NCBI GenBank assembly: GCA_905331475.1
Contig: CAJNYU010003162.1
Span: forward strand, 6,226 to 70,225
Reading direction: 5' to 3'
Origin: Rotaria socialis
Taxonomy: Eukaryota; Rotifera; Eurotatoria; Philodinida; Philodinidae
Length of the DNA stretch: 64,000 nucleotides
The stretch's first letter is position 1. Each line of letters begins with the position of its first letter. The notes beneath the pieces were generated by a model, which ran no database searches, had not been told where the DNA came from, and was given only the letters and a program-made list of their open reading frames with translations. The position numbers and the translations under genes are program-made. This document shows, piece after piece, positions 1-11,082 of this stretch.

Positions 1-36
1 AAAAAATGGCCCCCCCCCCCCCCCCCCACACACACA

Positions 37-231
37 CAGATTGTTACACAGAAATTAATGAATCAGTTAATTGGTTAATTAATTAATTAATTAATTTCTC
101 TGTAATGGCCTGTGATGGTCTCTAGTGACTCCGTACATCATGATACAGACCGTGGTAGACGGGTTCCAGCAAAGAAGTTTCATCGTGTTTCATATTTTAA
201 TTCCACAGGGATTGCGCTAACAGCTTTTTTT
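37..231 (-). repeat. Dispersed repeat, family H copy 1
   Basis: This stretch carries a TTAATTAA-rich tract. Its reverse complement matches 23857-24090 almost base for base over more than 150 nt, including GCTGTTAGCGCAATCCCT and GAAACACGATGAAACTTCTT. It is therefore a dispersed repeat in opposite orientations at the two sites. No coding sequence is visible in either copy. The preceding bases (about 10-27) are a C homopolymer followed by CA repeats and may be an assembly edge. Confidence 0.75.
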
Positions 232-429
232 AGAAAGATATTACGCGAGAATCGCCAATGAACTAGTATTTATTATGAACTGTAATATCCGCTAATAGTT
301 ATTAGTTGCCATTTGAATTCAAAATGAGTACATTTTTTACTTAGATTTTCGATATTTGATTTTGTCTATTTCAAAATTCATTTTAGTTGAAGATCTTCGA
401 AAGAAAAATCCCTTGTTTATGATCAATTT

Positions 430-1370
430 ATGGATAATATATCATCAACAGCAATCGATGAAACACCATTGACGCGTTCAATAAAATTTTGGATAATATT
501 GATTCTTCAAACACCATCAATTTCCTGTTCAATTTTTGTCTTATATCATATGCTGTCAACAAGATCATATCGTCAATTATTAGCTGATCATGTCGTTGTC
601 GTCATGCTTATTTATAATCTACTGAGTGTTACAGTTGATCTCTCGATTACACTGAATTATTTACGAGAAGGTATCGTCTACCCAGTATAATCAATATTTT
701 GCTACTTTTGGATGTATTGTGATTATGCATTGTATGCAAATGGAATGCTTCGCATGACATGAGCATCTATTGAACGTCTCATGTACTTGTTTTTTCTTCA
801 CAATTCTTTCGTTTAGGACACCAACGATTCTATGGTCACTATATTCCGATTCTCGTTTGTTTGATTTATTCGTTGATTTTCTATCTTTACACCATATTTT
901 TTTATCCATGTGAACAGGTGTTTGATTATCAACAAGCTCTTTGTAGGTCACCGTGTTTTAAACGTACAACATAGCATTATCAATTCGAGTTATTCAACGT
1001 AAACGTCGCATACAGGGACAAGTTTTTTCTTGGTGAAAACAACATCGAATCGTTGTACAATTACTTTCAATTGCTTGTCTATATATAATTATGAATGGCC
1101 CACCGTTGATTGTCATTGGTATTCAGGTTTTGTATTCGAAAACATTTGCCGCAGTAGAACGTTACTTATATTTATTTGATTTACATTATTTTTATCTCCT
1201 TTGCATGTCTTGGATCCTTTGGTGATGTGCGCACTAGAATTGACTTTCTTTTACGAAAAATACATTGTCATTGTTTAATTAGATCATCACGTGTTGATAT
1301 CAATCATGGCCAAACTGGTGGAACTATTGAAATGGGAATGACTAATATGCCACCTGTAAATATTCAATAG
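430..1370 (+). pseudogene. Decayed rhodopsin-like GPCR (rotifer-type orphan)
   Basis: An ATG opens an 86-codon frame with two hydrophobic helices, then a TAA at 688-690. The same frame continues to read as receptor-like sequence (YFWMYCDYALYANGM, then ASIERL) but meets a TGA and a TAG within the next 130 nt. Further downstream, receptor-like segments appear in shifted frames around 990-1260, for example QVLYSKTFAAVERYLYLFDL-like and ALELTFFYEKYIVIV. The order of segments resembles a seven-helix receptor with several frameshifts and stops. I see no intron placement that rescues all breaks. Known: lophotrochozoan genomes carry large orphan GPCR families. Inferred: this is a dead copy. Confidence 0.6.
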
Positions 1371-1773
1371 TATCATTTTATTGTTACGATTATAAAAACG
1401 ATGTGAATAATTCTATCTATTTAATTTTTTTTAAATAAATAATCTCTTTTCAGCGGTGTCCAAGAAATTGTGAAAATGGAATTCCTCAGGGAAACCAGAA
1501 TTGACCATCATTTCCTTCATAATTCCCCCCCAATTCATGATAGTCAACACAGTAGTTTCTCTAAAATACGTTTTGTATCATAGCATTCATGTACACACAA
1601 ATTTCCGGCTGAAAATGAGTATGAGAGTAAAAACTATCGTATGCATTGTATTTTTGATTTTAGTATTCGAGGAACTGTGGGAGAACTGAGGAAGAATTCG
1701 AATGCCACGGTCATCGGACGCCCCTCGGCGACAAACTGTGAACATGAATAAATAGTTGAAAAATATGAATATT

Positions 1774-3907
1774 TTATTGAAAATGAAGCTTATCATTGAA
1801 TAAATGATGAATCTTTTTTTTTAGAAAATAATCCTCGTTGTACAAAGATAAATTTGAATGAAGACTTGTTGTTAGTGTTAATGGTATACTGCAATCATCA
1901 ATTATACGTCGATTTTGTTTAATTTTTTGCGGGCACTGTTTTCTTTGTTGAAGATGAAAATTGGATATCTGATTGCTATTTGATAATAATGTTTTGTCCG
2001 TTTGAACATCCATCGGCTTTGTACATTCATTGCATAGTATTTCTTTTTTCTCATTTGAAGACTGTTGGAACAGATTATCACCTGAATAATAAAATAATAC
2101 GAAATACTCATCATTCATGTATATTTTGAGGTAAAGTAATTAGAGACCAAAAATTATAAATTTGAACTGAAACTTTTTTTGTCTGATAATTTAAGCAGGC
2201 AGTATACCAGTGAGCAGGATAGCGAAAACTCTGATTACACCAGATGAAAATCTGTTCTAAATGTCAACTGATTCCAAACTGCGATTGATCGATGAAGTGG
2301 AATATCGGTACGTACGGGACTAGTCTAGAGAATTATCTGATTTAATAAATAGTCCTATTAATGATATATATTGTGCAATTAATATTAAGATATAATCATT
2401 CGTTCTGTGTCCATTTATTACGTAAGTTGAATGAATGCATAACCTTTGGCAAGATACAAATTGAGATTATCTTCTACCTAGAATACATCTAACAAACTGC
2501 TGAGCTCAGTATCATACAGATAACCTTTTCAAATTTTACTATAGTATCACGTGGATTTATATGCATCAGTGTAACATTCGAACTTCTCAACAAATGTATT
2601 TATCCTAAATTGATTTTCCACCTTCGAACCCCAATCATTTGTTTTCTCAAGTTTAATCAATGGTGTTCTCATACCCGATGGTATCGTTGAATAGAACGAT
2701 GCTCGATTCTGTCTACATAACATTTCACGATTCATCAGCATTAACGGTTCATGTAAACGATGATGTACTTTATCAGTCAGTTGTTCAGATAAATTTATTG
2801 TTTTTTCCGATTGACTTAAATCTACATTGATCGTAGGTAAATCATTATTTAATGTGTCTGTTTGGCAATAAGACGATCGAATAGGCACAAAAACAATATT
2901 GGTGTCAATTGAACGACTATCTTGCGGTTTATATGTTGTTTGATTCATATTTTGATTTGATGATACACGATGAAGGTCTTTCCGTAATAGAGTGTTCTCT
3001 CTGCCCAAAAGCCTAATCGTCGCAAGAAATATATATACAATCATGATTATTCTCTGTCTCAGCCACCTCTCGATGACATCTCTTTCATATTCTCATAGAT
3101 CTGTTTTCATTCAATATTCAATTAAACAAGGCAGCGCTGAAATAGTATAGATATAAAAGATACAATCTATAGGAAACATTTGACTTGTAAGGCTTTTTTT
3201 TTAATGACATCTATGTAATAGAAGCAAATTGACAGCACATGGCAACATTTTTTGCTAAGGATACATATATTTTTGCGACCACTGTTAATATTCTTATGTA
3301 ATTCTATTGCTTAGATAAATATTTACCGATTATTTCTCGGTAATCGCCTATGACTTTCTCGATTACGTGCTTCATTTAGTCGCCAATGATATCTAGATGA
3401 ATCAGAGTAGTTTCTTTTCTTAGATATTAATGAGGAATTGTTCATGGTTGATTTATTAATAGACACCATATCTACACGATTGCAAGTGTGATTATGACTT
3501 CTATTATATTGCATTTCTTGTTTTAAATAGATGAAAATTTGCCACAAAGATTTGAAGAATAGCTCATAAATAATTTGCATACACCATAATGAACTTTCAT
3601 AGAGAGTAAAAAATGCATATGTTAAACAGTCATCATTATTCTCAAAACTAAAACTAAACAAAAAACAATTACTTGATTGTTTCTTTTTCTTTTTTCGAAA
3701 ACACTAAACCTACGACGGTACAGATTTTAGTTGATTTTGATAAGCAATCGATTTATTTGAACAAGTACATGTTGAACACGAACATGTTTCTTTTAACATC
3801 ATATGTTGAGTGGAAATGCTTGAAACATCTGTTAATGATGTCCCAGTTGAACGCAAGTGTCGACAGGATAGTTTAGATGATGATGTGAACAAACTATCGG
3901 TTATCAT
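1774..3907 (-). CDS. Unrecognised multi-exon protein
   Basis: Four open stretches on the minus strand appear to be exons of one gene. Exon 3907-3714 ends at a GTAGGT donor in phase 2; the next starts at 3647 after TTTTAG. Exon 3647-3327 ends at GTAAAT; the next starts at 3000 after GGGCAG, and the frame is kept across both joins. Exon 3 runs to about 2551-2570. The last exon (about 2088-1774) ends in TAA overlapping an AATAAA. Its join to exon 3 is the weakest link because the best-phased donor is GTTACA. The product is hydrophilic and Ser/Asn-rich, apart from one hydrophobic, Trp/Phe-rich segment near 3620-3530 (CLTYAFFTLYESSLWCMQ) that could be a membrane helix. A Cys run CSCSTCTCS lies in exon 1. 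No family is recognised, and further 5' exons may lie above 3907. Confidence 0.5.
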
Positions 3908-4693
3908 AATTTTTAATAATTATTACATTCGATAATTGGTCTAGAAAGTTTCATATGAGCGCTTTTTCCGATAAATAATTTATGTTCAAGAGATTATATC
4001 AAGAAGGCGCCGAACATTATTTCAGATTTATCCTCTCGTAGCGTGTATACAAAAGAGTGACATGATTAATGATCAAGCAAAATGGTGAATCAACGTGTCT
4101 TTGATCTACACATGATACTGTCCTTGTCAATAGATTGTCTTCAATCATATGACCTTCGGATTTTTTATCATTACATCAATGTGTGTTATTACATTCTCAA
4201 ATAGCATCAGTACGATGAATTATTAATAAAATGTCAATAACTAAATCTGAACAGAGAATAATAAATAAAAGGAAACAATAACGAAAGAGAAAATTAAAAA
4301 ATAATAGAAAATGTAAGTAAATAAACTGTTCGTCTGATTAGTCAATAATGTATAAAGAAGACAATTAGCTTCTTACATGGAATTAAACTTCAAAAGGATC
4401 AAGACATTGTCAGTGATGATACTCAATAGATAAAATTGATTTTTTATTGTTAGCATCAACTACGCATCTAAGAGTTGAATGTATATTACGAGTGATTAAT
4501 TGCTTATTATCCTATGATTTACTAGAAGTAGATTATTCTAATTTTGGAAAAAAAAATAATCATTGCACGAAGATAGCTCTTACAATCCGTTATTACTTAG
4601 TCGTATGCTTATCTATTGTATTTATTCTTCCTATTGAACTTCCGAGATAATTACATTGAATTGATTATTTCGTTCTTGTTATATTATCAATAT
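3908..4693. other. Intergenic, no supported gene
   Basis: AT-rich DNA with scattered stops in all frames. One 67-codon plus-strand frame at 4447-4650 has no recognisable motif and no splice context, so it is not called. Confidence 0.5.
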
Positions 4694-4997
4694 CCAAGCA
4701 GACAAACTTTTGGGAAAACGTGTTTACACCCTCAGTCGGGAACCACGATTATGAGTCGTTAACGAAACACCAGAAACGCGTTTTTTACGCAGAATTCTCA
4801 CTCTCAGAGCCTGAAAACGGGTAAAAACTCCAATCCTCACCGTTTAAATGCTCACAATTGGAGTTTTTATTCGTTTTCACGCTCTAACAGTGAGAATTCT
4901 GCGCAAAAAACGCGTTTCTGGCGCTTCGTTAATGACTCACAATCGCGGTTCCCGACTGAGTGTTTAAACGCGTTTTTCCAAAAGTTTGTCTGCTTGG
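4694..4997. mobile_element. Foldback/MITE-like element, family A copy 1 (304 bp)
   Basis: The element begins CCAAGCAGACAAACTTTTGG, and its far end is the reverse complement of the same sequence. The two arms stay complementary for about 140-150 bp each, with their centre near 4848, so a single strand can fold into one long hairpin. Shared arm landmarks are GTCGGGAACC, AGAAACGCGTTTTTT and GCAGAATTCTCACT. A shorter relative lies at 18048-18229 with the same ends. There is no coding capacity. No clear target-site duplication is seen. Confidence 0.85.
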
Positions 4998-5698
4998 GTA
5001 AAGACACTTATAGGTTAGACGAATAAAGAAATCAACTAATAGAAAGTCTGTTGTTATTTTTGTTGCTGCTGCTAGTGTTGTTGTCGTTGTTGTCAACCTT
5101 CAGTGGTCTTATTGGCGTGCATAGAATAGAAGGGATAAGATGAATTTTTCTTCCCGGATGATTACTATTACATCGTTTATTTCTAACCGCTATTGGATGC
5201 ATGAGAATGTCGGTACACATACGCTGATGTGTGTTGATGATATACGAGCATATGCGCATTGATAATTATCAAGTCTACAATATATTAGAAGAGAAAAAAC
5301 AAAGGTCGTCTTTTACTATTCTCTATCGTCGAGGAAAAAAACAATTGTTTATAATGTTGTCAATAGTTCAATATAGACGATGAAGTTAACAACTGCTGAA
5401 CGTGAAAAGAACGATACATTCATCATAATTCTTCTTATATAAGGTTGTTAATGTCATTTTTTTTCTTTACTTTAGATATAACAAACAATAAAATCAAATC
5501 TTGCAATGAATATTGAATAAAAGAAAAGGAAGGAAATAGAAAAAAAATCCGGTTTGACAAAAAAAAAAGAAAAGATAAAATAGGCTTGCTAAAGGTGATC
5601 TTATTTTGACACAAATAAGAGAAAAAAGAAAAAGATTTCCTTGTTTATACACGAAAAACAAATTGGACACTTCGATGTTAAGTAATGATTAATTTCAG
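4998..5698. other. Region downstream of the LIM gene
   Basis: Between the foldback element and the LIM gene stop the sequence is A/T-rich. A 75-codon minus-strand frame (5259-5032) ends in an Asn/Ser run made by a GTTGTT-type trinucleotide tract. It has no recognised motif and is not called. Confidence 0.4.
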
Positions 5699-6298
5699 TT
5701 ATTCGTCGTGATGAGCACCAGCACCGGGTGGTGGAGCATAGTTTGGCTTATTGCTATTATAATAAGAAATATGAGAAATAAATAAACATAAAGCATTGAA
5801 AAAACTTACGTCATCTCAGAACCACTTTTGTTTCCTAAGTGTTCACCAGTATCCATACCTAAGGTACCTGCACCTTGACCGAAACCATAACCCTTTGGTC
5901 TAAAAACACGAATACAGAGATTTTATTTTCTAACGTTTTCTTTTTCTCTTGCAAATAAATACAAACCCAAATTTACGTCCGTAACACTGTTTGCAATATA
6001 CATTGCCTTCATGTTCAGCCACGGTCATTGCTTCTAGCATCTTTTTACAAAGACCTTATTTTTTAGAAGAAAACAAGAATAATTTAAAAGAAAAACAACC
6101 TAAGAATTCTGTTTTAACATACCACATTTGAAGCACATTTTGTGCCATTTCTTTCCAGCGGCTGGAACTTCTTCAGCGGCATAGACACTTTGATTACATT
6201 TTGGACCTATGTGAAAAAAACAGAAATTCGTTATTTAGATAGATTTGAAATAGGCTGTAAAACTTACATTTTACTACCTCAGGTGGTTTGAATGGCAT
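5699..6298 (-). CDS. Mlp60A: Muscle LIM protein / cysteine-rich protein (single LIM domain)
   Basis: Five exons (6298-6268, 6206-6123, 6054-5967, 5899-5810, 5753-5699) join in frame to give 115 residues. The protein opens [14 protein letters not shown], the start typical of this family. It has one LIM zinc-binding domain: CPKC, then [14 protein letters not shown], and [13 protein letters not shown] supplying the second zinc knuckle. The glycine-rich segment [17 protein letters not shown] follows, as in CRP/MLP proteins. All zinc-ligand Cys/His positions are present. Known: these small LIM proteins act at muscle Z-discs and actin and in muscle differentiation. The length matches single-LIM invertebrate Mlp60A rather than two-LIM vertebrate CSRPs. 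Introns are short with GT-AG ends. Two decayed relatives lie directly upstream. Confidence 0.93.
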
Positions 6299-6539
6299 GA
6301 CTATGTTGATTGAGACGTAAAAAGAAAAACAAAGAAAATCTAAAAGAAACTTATATTATGTACAACACCTGATTAGAATTTTAGTCACACTCATCATCAT
6401 AAACAATATCATTTTTCATTTACAGAACAGAACAGTAGAGAAGAGAAAAAAAAACAGACAATAACACAAATAAAAGTAAATAAAGCAAGATCTGTACGCA
6501 TATTTGTATTGGCATTTATTCAACATAAATCCAATCTAT

Positions 6540-7100
6540 TCATGTTAATTAATAGCACCAGGTGGTAGAATACAGCTCAGTTTGTTTCTATTTAGAATTA
6601 GATTCTAATAAAAAGAAAAGAAATTGAACGACAATATTCTTACATCATCTCTCAGCGACATTCAATTGCCAAGGTATTTACCTGTGCCCATACCAAAATA
6701 CAGTACTCTATCATTTGCAGCAACATATTCACTGTTCTATTTTAATATAATTTTTTTTTCGTCAGTAAAAAATCAATCTCAACTCAATCAATAGTTACTT
6801 ACCAATCGCGGAGCATAGAATTGTTTATGAAATAAATTACCTTCATGCTCAGCAAGTGTTGTTATTGTCAGTACTTTTTTTGTGAAGACCTTTTGGTAAA
6901 TAAAAGAAAATAGGTGATAATTGATTATCAACAAGAAATTAGCCTGGAAAAGGAAAAGAAAGCAATAGAACAAGGTCAACATCTTACCATATTTAAAACA
7001 AGCATTGTGCCAGTTTTATCCACTGTTGGCACACTTTGTCGGTGTTGTAGACAGGCTGATTACATGCTAAACAATAAGCCAATTGGATTAAGAATGGCAT
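6540..7100 (-). pseudogene. Decayed tandem copy of the muscle LIM gene
   Basis: Blocks in the same order and orientation as the intact gene can be matched. An ATG at 7100 opens MPF, followed by an exon-2-like block ACNQPVYNTDKV (compare [12 protein letters not shown]) that reaches a stop. An exon-3-like block at about 6890-6810 reads KVLTITTLAEHEGNLFHKQF (compare [12 protein letters not shown]). An exon-4-like block near 6710-6650 reads MGTGKYLGN then a stop, and an exon-5-like block near 6580-6550 is weak. Several zinc-ligand cysteines are lost (YCKQC has become FHKQF) and there are in-frame stops, so a working LIM fold is not possible. It is read as a tandem duplicate that has decayed with its exon layout still visible. 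Confidence 0.8.
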
Positions 7101-7192
7101 CTAAAAGAAACAGAACAAAAATAGATTTAAAAAGAAATTTCTAATAAAAATGAACAAAGATAATTGTCAACACTAGCTATATCTACCGTATT

Positions 7193-7265
7193 TCAAGCAT
7201 GTTTATTAGCAGCTTGAATTCCTTCAACGGCATCAACATTTTCATAACATTTGATTAGTTCTAAA
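7193..7265 (-). pseudogene. Isolated relic of LIM-gene exon 2
   Basis: On the minus strand this reads KCYENVDAVEGIQAANKHA then a stop. At DNA level it aligns with exon 2 of the intact LIM gene (AAATGT...GTCTATGCCGCTGAAGAA against AAATGT...GTTGATGCCGTTGAAGGA). The rest of a gene copy is not seen above it, so only this exon-sized relic of a third copy is supported. Confidence 0.55.
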
Positions 7266-7750
7266 TATCTGAACCGCATCTCACTAGCTATGAAAAATAA
7301 ATAAATACTCGTTTTCCTAGTATCTTTTTTTCTGGTTGCATCAACTAACATAGGAAGAATAAGAAAGTCGACGAGTTGCTCGATGAAACTTCTCTGTAAA
7401 GAATATAAAAATAACATAGTTGTTGTTCTTGGTCTCTGTTTCCTCTCTATCTATCTATATGTCTCTATTCCGTATCTGCCGCAAAAAAACGATCAACATC
7501 GCATATAACTTCGCCGAGTAGAAAATGATTGTTTCCAGCATCAACCATCAAGCAAGATATTGTGTAAATATCTGCGGTAGTGAATGCACAAGGATGTGTG
7601 GTGTATATGTGCGAAAGAAACAGGAGAAAAAGATAGGATAGAACGAGCACGATAGCATCACCACCAAAATACAATTTCCCTTCTAAAAAAAGAGGAAAAA
7701 ATAGAACATAGAAAATGCATCTGAGACGAATTGGTATCAATCTATCTATG

Positions 7751-7772
7751 TATATATATATATATATATATA
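7751..7772. repeat. (TA)n microsatellite
   Basis: Eleven uninterrupted TA units. Confidence 0.95.
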
Positions 7773-7884
7773 CGCGTAAGAATAAAGACAGAGAAAGAGA
7801 GAACAGCTATGGTGCAATGAAACTCTAACCCAAATGTTCCTCCCAAATTTAGCATACTAAGTTGATCTCACCACAGATATAACT

Positions 7885-7888
<4 letters not shown>

Positions 7889-7920
<32 letters not shown>
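7889..7920. repeat. (TC)n microsatellite
   Basis: Sixteen uninterrupted TC units. Confidence 0.95.
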
Positions 7921-7923
<3 letters not shown>

Positions 7924-8162
7924 TCTTTTCTAGCCACCAATAACTTGTACTTCTTACATGATGCTGAATACTGTACACAACTTTCTTCCTCATTCAATTA
8001 TACAGGCGATTCTTTTTCTCTTGTGTGTACCCCAGTCATTTTTCGCCAATGACATTCCTGTTATTAATCACGTCTCACAAAAGAATAGAACTATATGGGA
8101 CACACATCGGTAGCAATACCGTTTTTTCTTTCTAACTATCGCATATCAATAAACGAACACAT

Positions 8163-8168
<6 letters not shown>

Positions 8169-8195
<27 letters not shown>
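8169..8195. repeat. (AT)n microsatellite
   Basis: About thirteen uninterrupted AT units, preceded by a short ACAC run. Confidence 0.95.
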
Positions 8196-8196
<1 letters not shown>

Positions 8197-8981
8197 CATG
8201 AAAAATGAAAAATGAAAGAAAGATAAGTAGCTAAAAAAAGATATACACTAAAACGGTATAACAATTATTTCTTATCCAATCACCAGTTGATCTATTATGT
8301 TATTGTGGCTATTCAACTCAGGTTCCACATCATTTCTTGAATTGTGTTAGTGTTGATGGAAGTAAAAGCCTTTAGGAAAGACAAACACAGCATAGATACG
8401 CATATTTCTATACATACAAGGAAAAGTTGCTGAGTATCATTAGCAGTATGCTGACGAAGATAGAACAAACGACAGATACTAGATCATTTTTGTTACAATC
8501 AATCATACTAAACATTTAGAGTACTTTTCTTGTTTTAAAGAATTTCATGTAGATGATTTATATATTGATGAAACATCATCTTTTGTTTTTCTTCCACTCT
8601 GGAAACTAGTTAAAATACAAGAAAGTTTAGTTTGTGTTATACGGACAAGTTCTGTAGAAATCGATCTCGATTGATTGATCAATAATTAGAAACATTTGTT
8701 TTTGTCATTCGCACTGTAACAATTCTGCAAATATCATTAATATCCGTTTTAGAGTTTTCACACGCAATGACAAACAATTTTTGTAATTATAATTGAAAAG
8801 AATGTTTCTCAAGCTATTTATTATTGAATCATGAGATGTTTCTTATTATTATTCCGAATAATTGTATTATAGCGACATATTTGGATACATTCTTGAAAAT
8901 AAAATAAACACTAACACATAATTCTTTTATTTATTTTATTCGGAAAATATCGCAATGATTTTCAGGGGATCTCATCTAGTA

Positions 8982-9007
8982 GATGATGATGATGATGATG
9001 ATGATGA
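8982..9007. repeat. (GAT)n microsatellite
   Basis: About eight uninterrupted GAT units in non-coding DNA. Confidence 0.9.
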
Positions 9008-11082
9008 ATAATAACATTTGAATAAAAACTAAAACTTACGTAGTTGTTAGATCTAATCAAGGCAAGAAAAATAATTAAAACGACATTTATGCATAATTTA
9101 TATTCATCGGTGTCTTGCTATAATTGATTTAAGAAATATCTTAATTTAGGATAAACTTTCTGATAAATATAAAAAGCGTCGTCAGCTGTACATTACAAAA
9201 TAAGATATGATTTGATGAATTCGGTCGTCGTAAATCGACTAAATGAAAAGAAATAATAAATTAGGAAAGAAGGTCGCGTTGACTTATTTTAAGACGACTT
9301 CGTAGTTATCTGCATAGTTGTTTATTGGTTTGTTGGTTTCATTCAGTAAATATTTGTCTCCATGAGAATAAGCAAGTAATGTGAGAGAGTAAAAATCATA
9401 GACACGATTAAAATTACATTATGTCACTCAATTAATAACATCACCATTGAACTACAGGCACATGACTTATGTCGGTGCTAGTGAGTCTGGCATTTTTCAA
9501 AATAGACGAATAATAGTAAAACTAATCTTCCAGTTTTAACTTCTAATTTTGTAATTATCAAAAACAAAAAAGTTTTAACGACAATAGTTTACAGCAAAAA
9601 TGTTGAACCGCTTTATCTATTTCTGCTCTGAAATGAGTGCACCGCATGTACAAGTATATACAAAGAATGTACAATATGTGCTTTTTTGTGGCTCTCTGAG
9701 GATTGGAGCAACTGAAGTATCTGATAATTTCGTCATTACTATTCAAAATGAATTTTTATCACAGTTACTCAAGGAGATTGTAGTACTATATTTAGCAAAA
9801 AAATATCGTACAGTCTTATATGACCGTAGTCAAAACTTGTAGTCTTACAATCTTCGTTAAATATATATTATCAATTATTGAGGATTTAGATGATGCATAT
9901 ACCACGAATTTCAACAGCGATTGATCACATAGGAACTTTTCTCATTCTCATCAATTAGTCTCATCCTAATTACAAAAAGAAAAGGATTTTCTTAGAAAAC
10001 CAAATAAATCCTATAGTGTCTGAAATCTTTTTTCAGGAAGTGTTTACATATTTTCAAACTTATCTTGATTTTATAGTGAAGCCTGAGTATTAAAGCTCAT
10101 ATTTGATTTTCTTAAAATGAATTCGTTTTATAGTTATTTACATGAAGTTCACACATGGACTTTAAAGAAACATAAATGATCATTGACAGAATTCATCACT
10201 ATCTATAACATTAACACATGCACAATTTCAAAATGATTTTAATTAGATGCAAGTGTAGTTTCAACTAAAATGTGTTCATGTTTTTTTAAACGTTATAGAA
10301 ACAGAATAATCCATAAGAATGAACTCTGCTAGATACACATATTGCGTCATAGAAATCAATTCAGTTCATTCCTAGTATTTCTTTTAAGCAAAACAATAAA
10401 AAGACAGATGGACTTATATTTTTCGATCCGACAAACGATTCATCAAATTTTATAAGAATAAATCGTTATATTTTCTTAGAAGAGGTATAGCTCGATTGAA
10501 TAATCATTCTCGTCAATTTTACATTCCTCCCAATCTCGTAATGTAACTCTCGGCTGACGATAACGTACGACACCCACTTATACTTCTGTCATTTATTAGT
10601 CAATTTATCAACAATAATAAACTATATCTTGTTATTTGTTTTTTTTATTAAGTAACTTCTATGATGATATATTCAAGCTAATTCATTATATTGTGATATG
10701 TCTATGCAAGAAAATAGTAATATTTGATTTTCAGTTGTTGATTTTCTGTAGATGAAATTGTTTTTAAAGATCTGTTCCACTACTGTAAGAAATCATAGGT
10801 TTATTCTAATCTTATGGAATGTGAAAAATAATGAAACTTCTTCTAATATAAATCAATGTTGGAGATTCTCATAGTGAAATAGTTTCTAAAAAAACTTTGA
10901 GAATTTATGAAGTTGTTTTAATTAAATGACTTTATCAAGTTAACGATGCTTAGCGACATCAATTCAATCAATCGTTTGTTTTGTTTTCAGAGTGGCTGAT
11001 ATCTAGACATGTCACGATCAAATAATACGTCAATGGCGATGACGATTATATCCTTCAGTTTCTATTTTTACCAAGGAAAATC

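Larger units (their letters stand above)
7266..11082. other. Long intergenic region with microsatellites, no gene seen
   Basis: Nearly 4 kb without a convincing reading frame. It holds several simple repeats, listed separately. A 91-codon frame (7740-7465, minus) and an 80-codon frame (9600-9842, plus) show no recognised motif, no matching splice partners and no family resemblance. Promoter elements for the gene starting at 11083 probably lie at its right end, but none can be pinned down. Confidence 0.5.

Noticed and set aside
1..40. CA repeat and C run as a possible telomere
   Set aside because: It is a short homopolymer and dinucleotide tract with no telomere-type hexamer array.
9600..9842. 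80-codon plus-strand frame
   Set aside because: No recognised family, and an equally open frame lies on the opposite strand.
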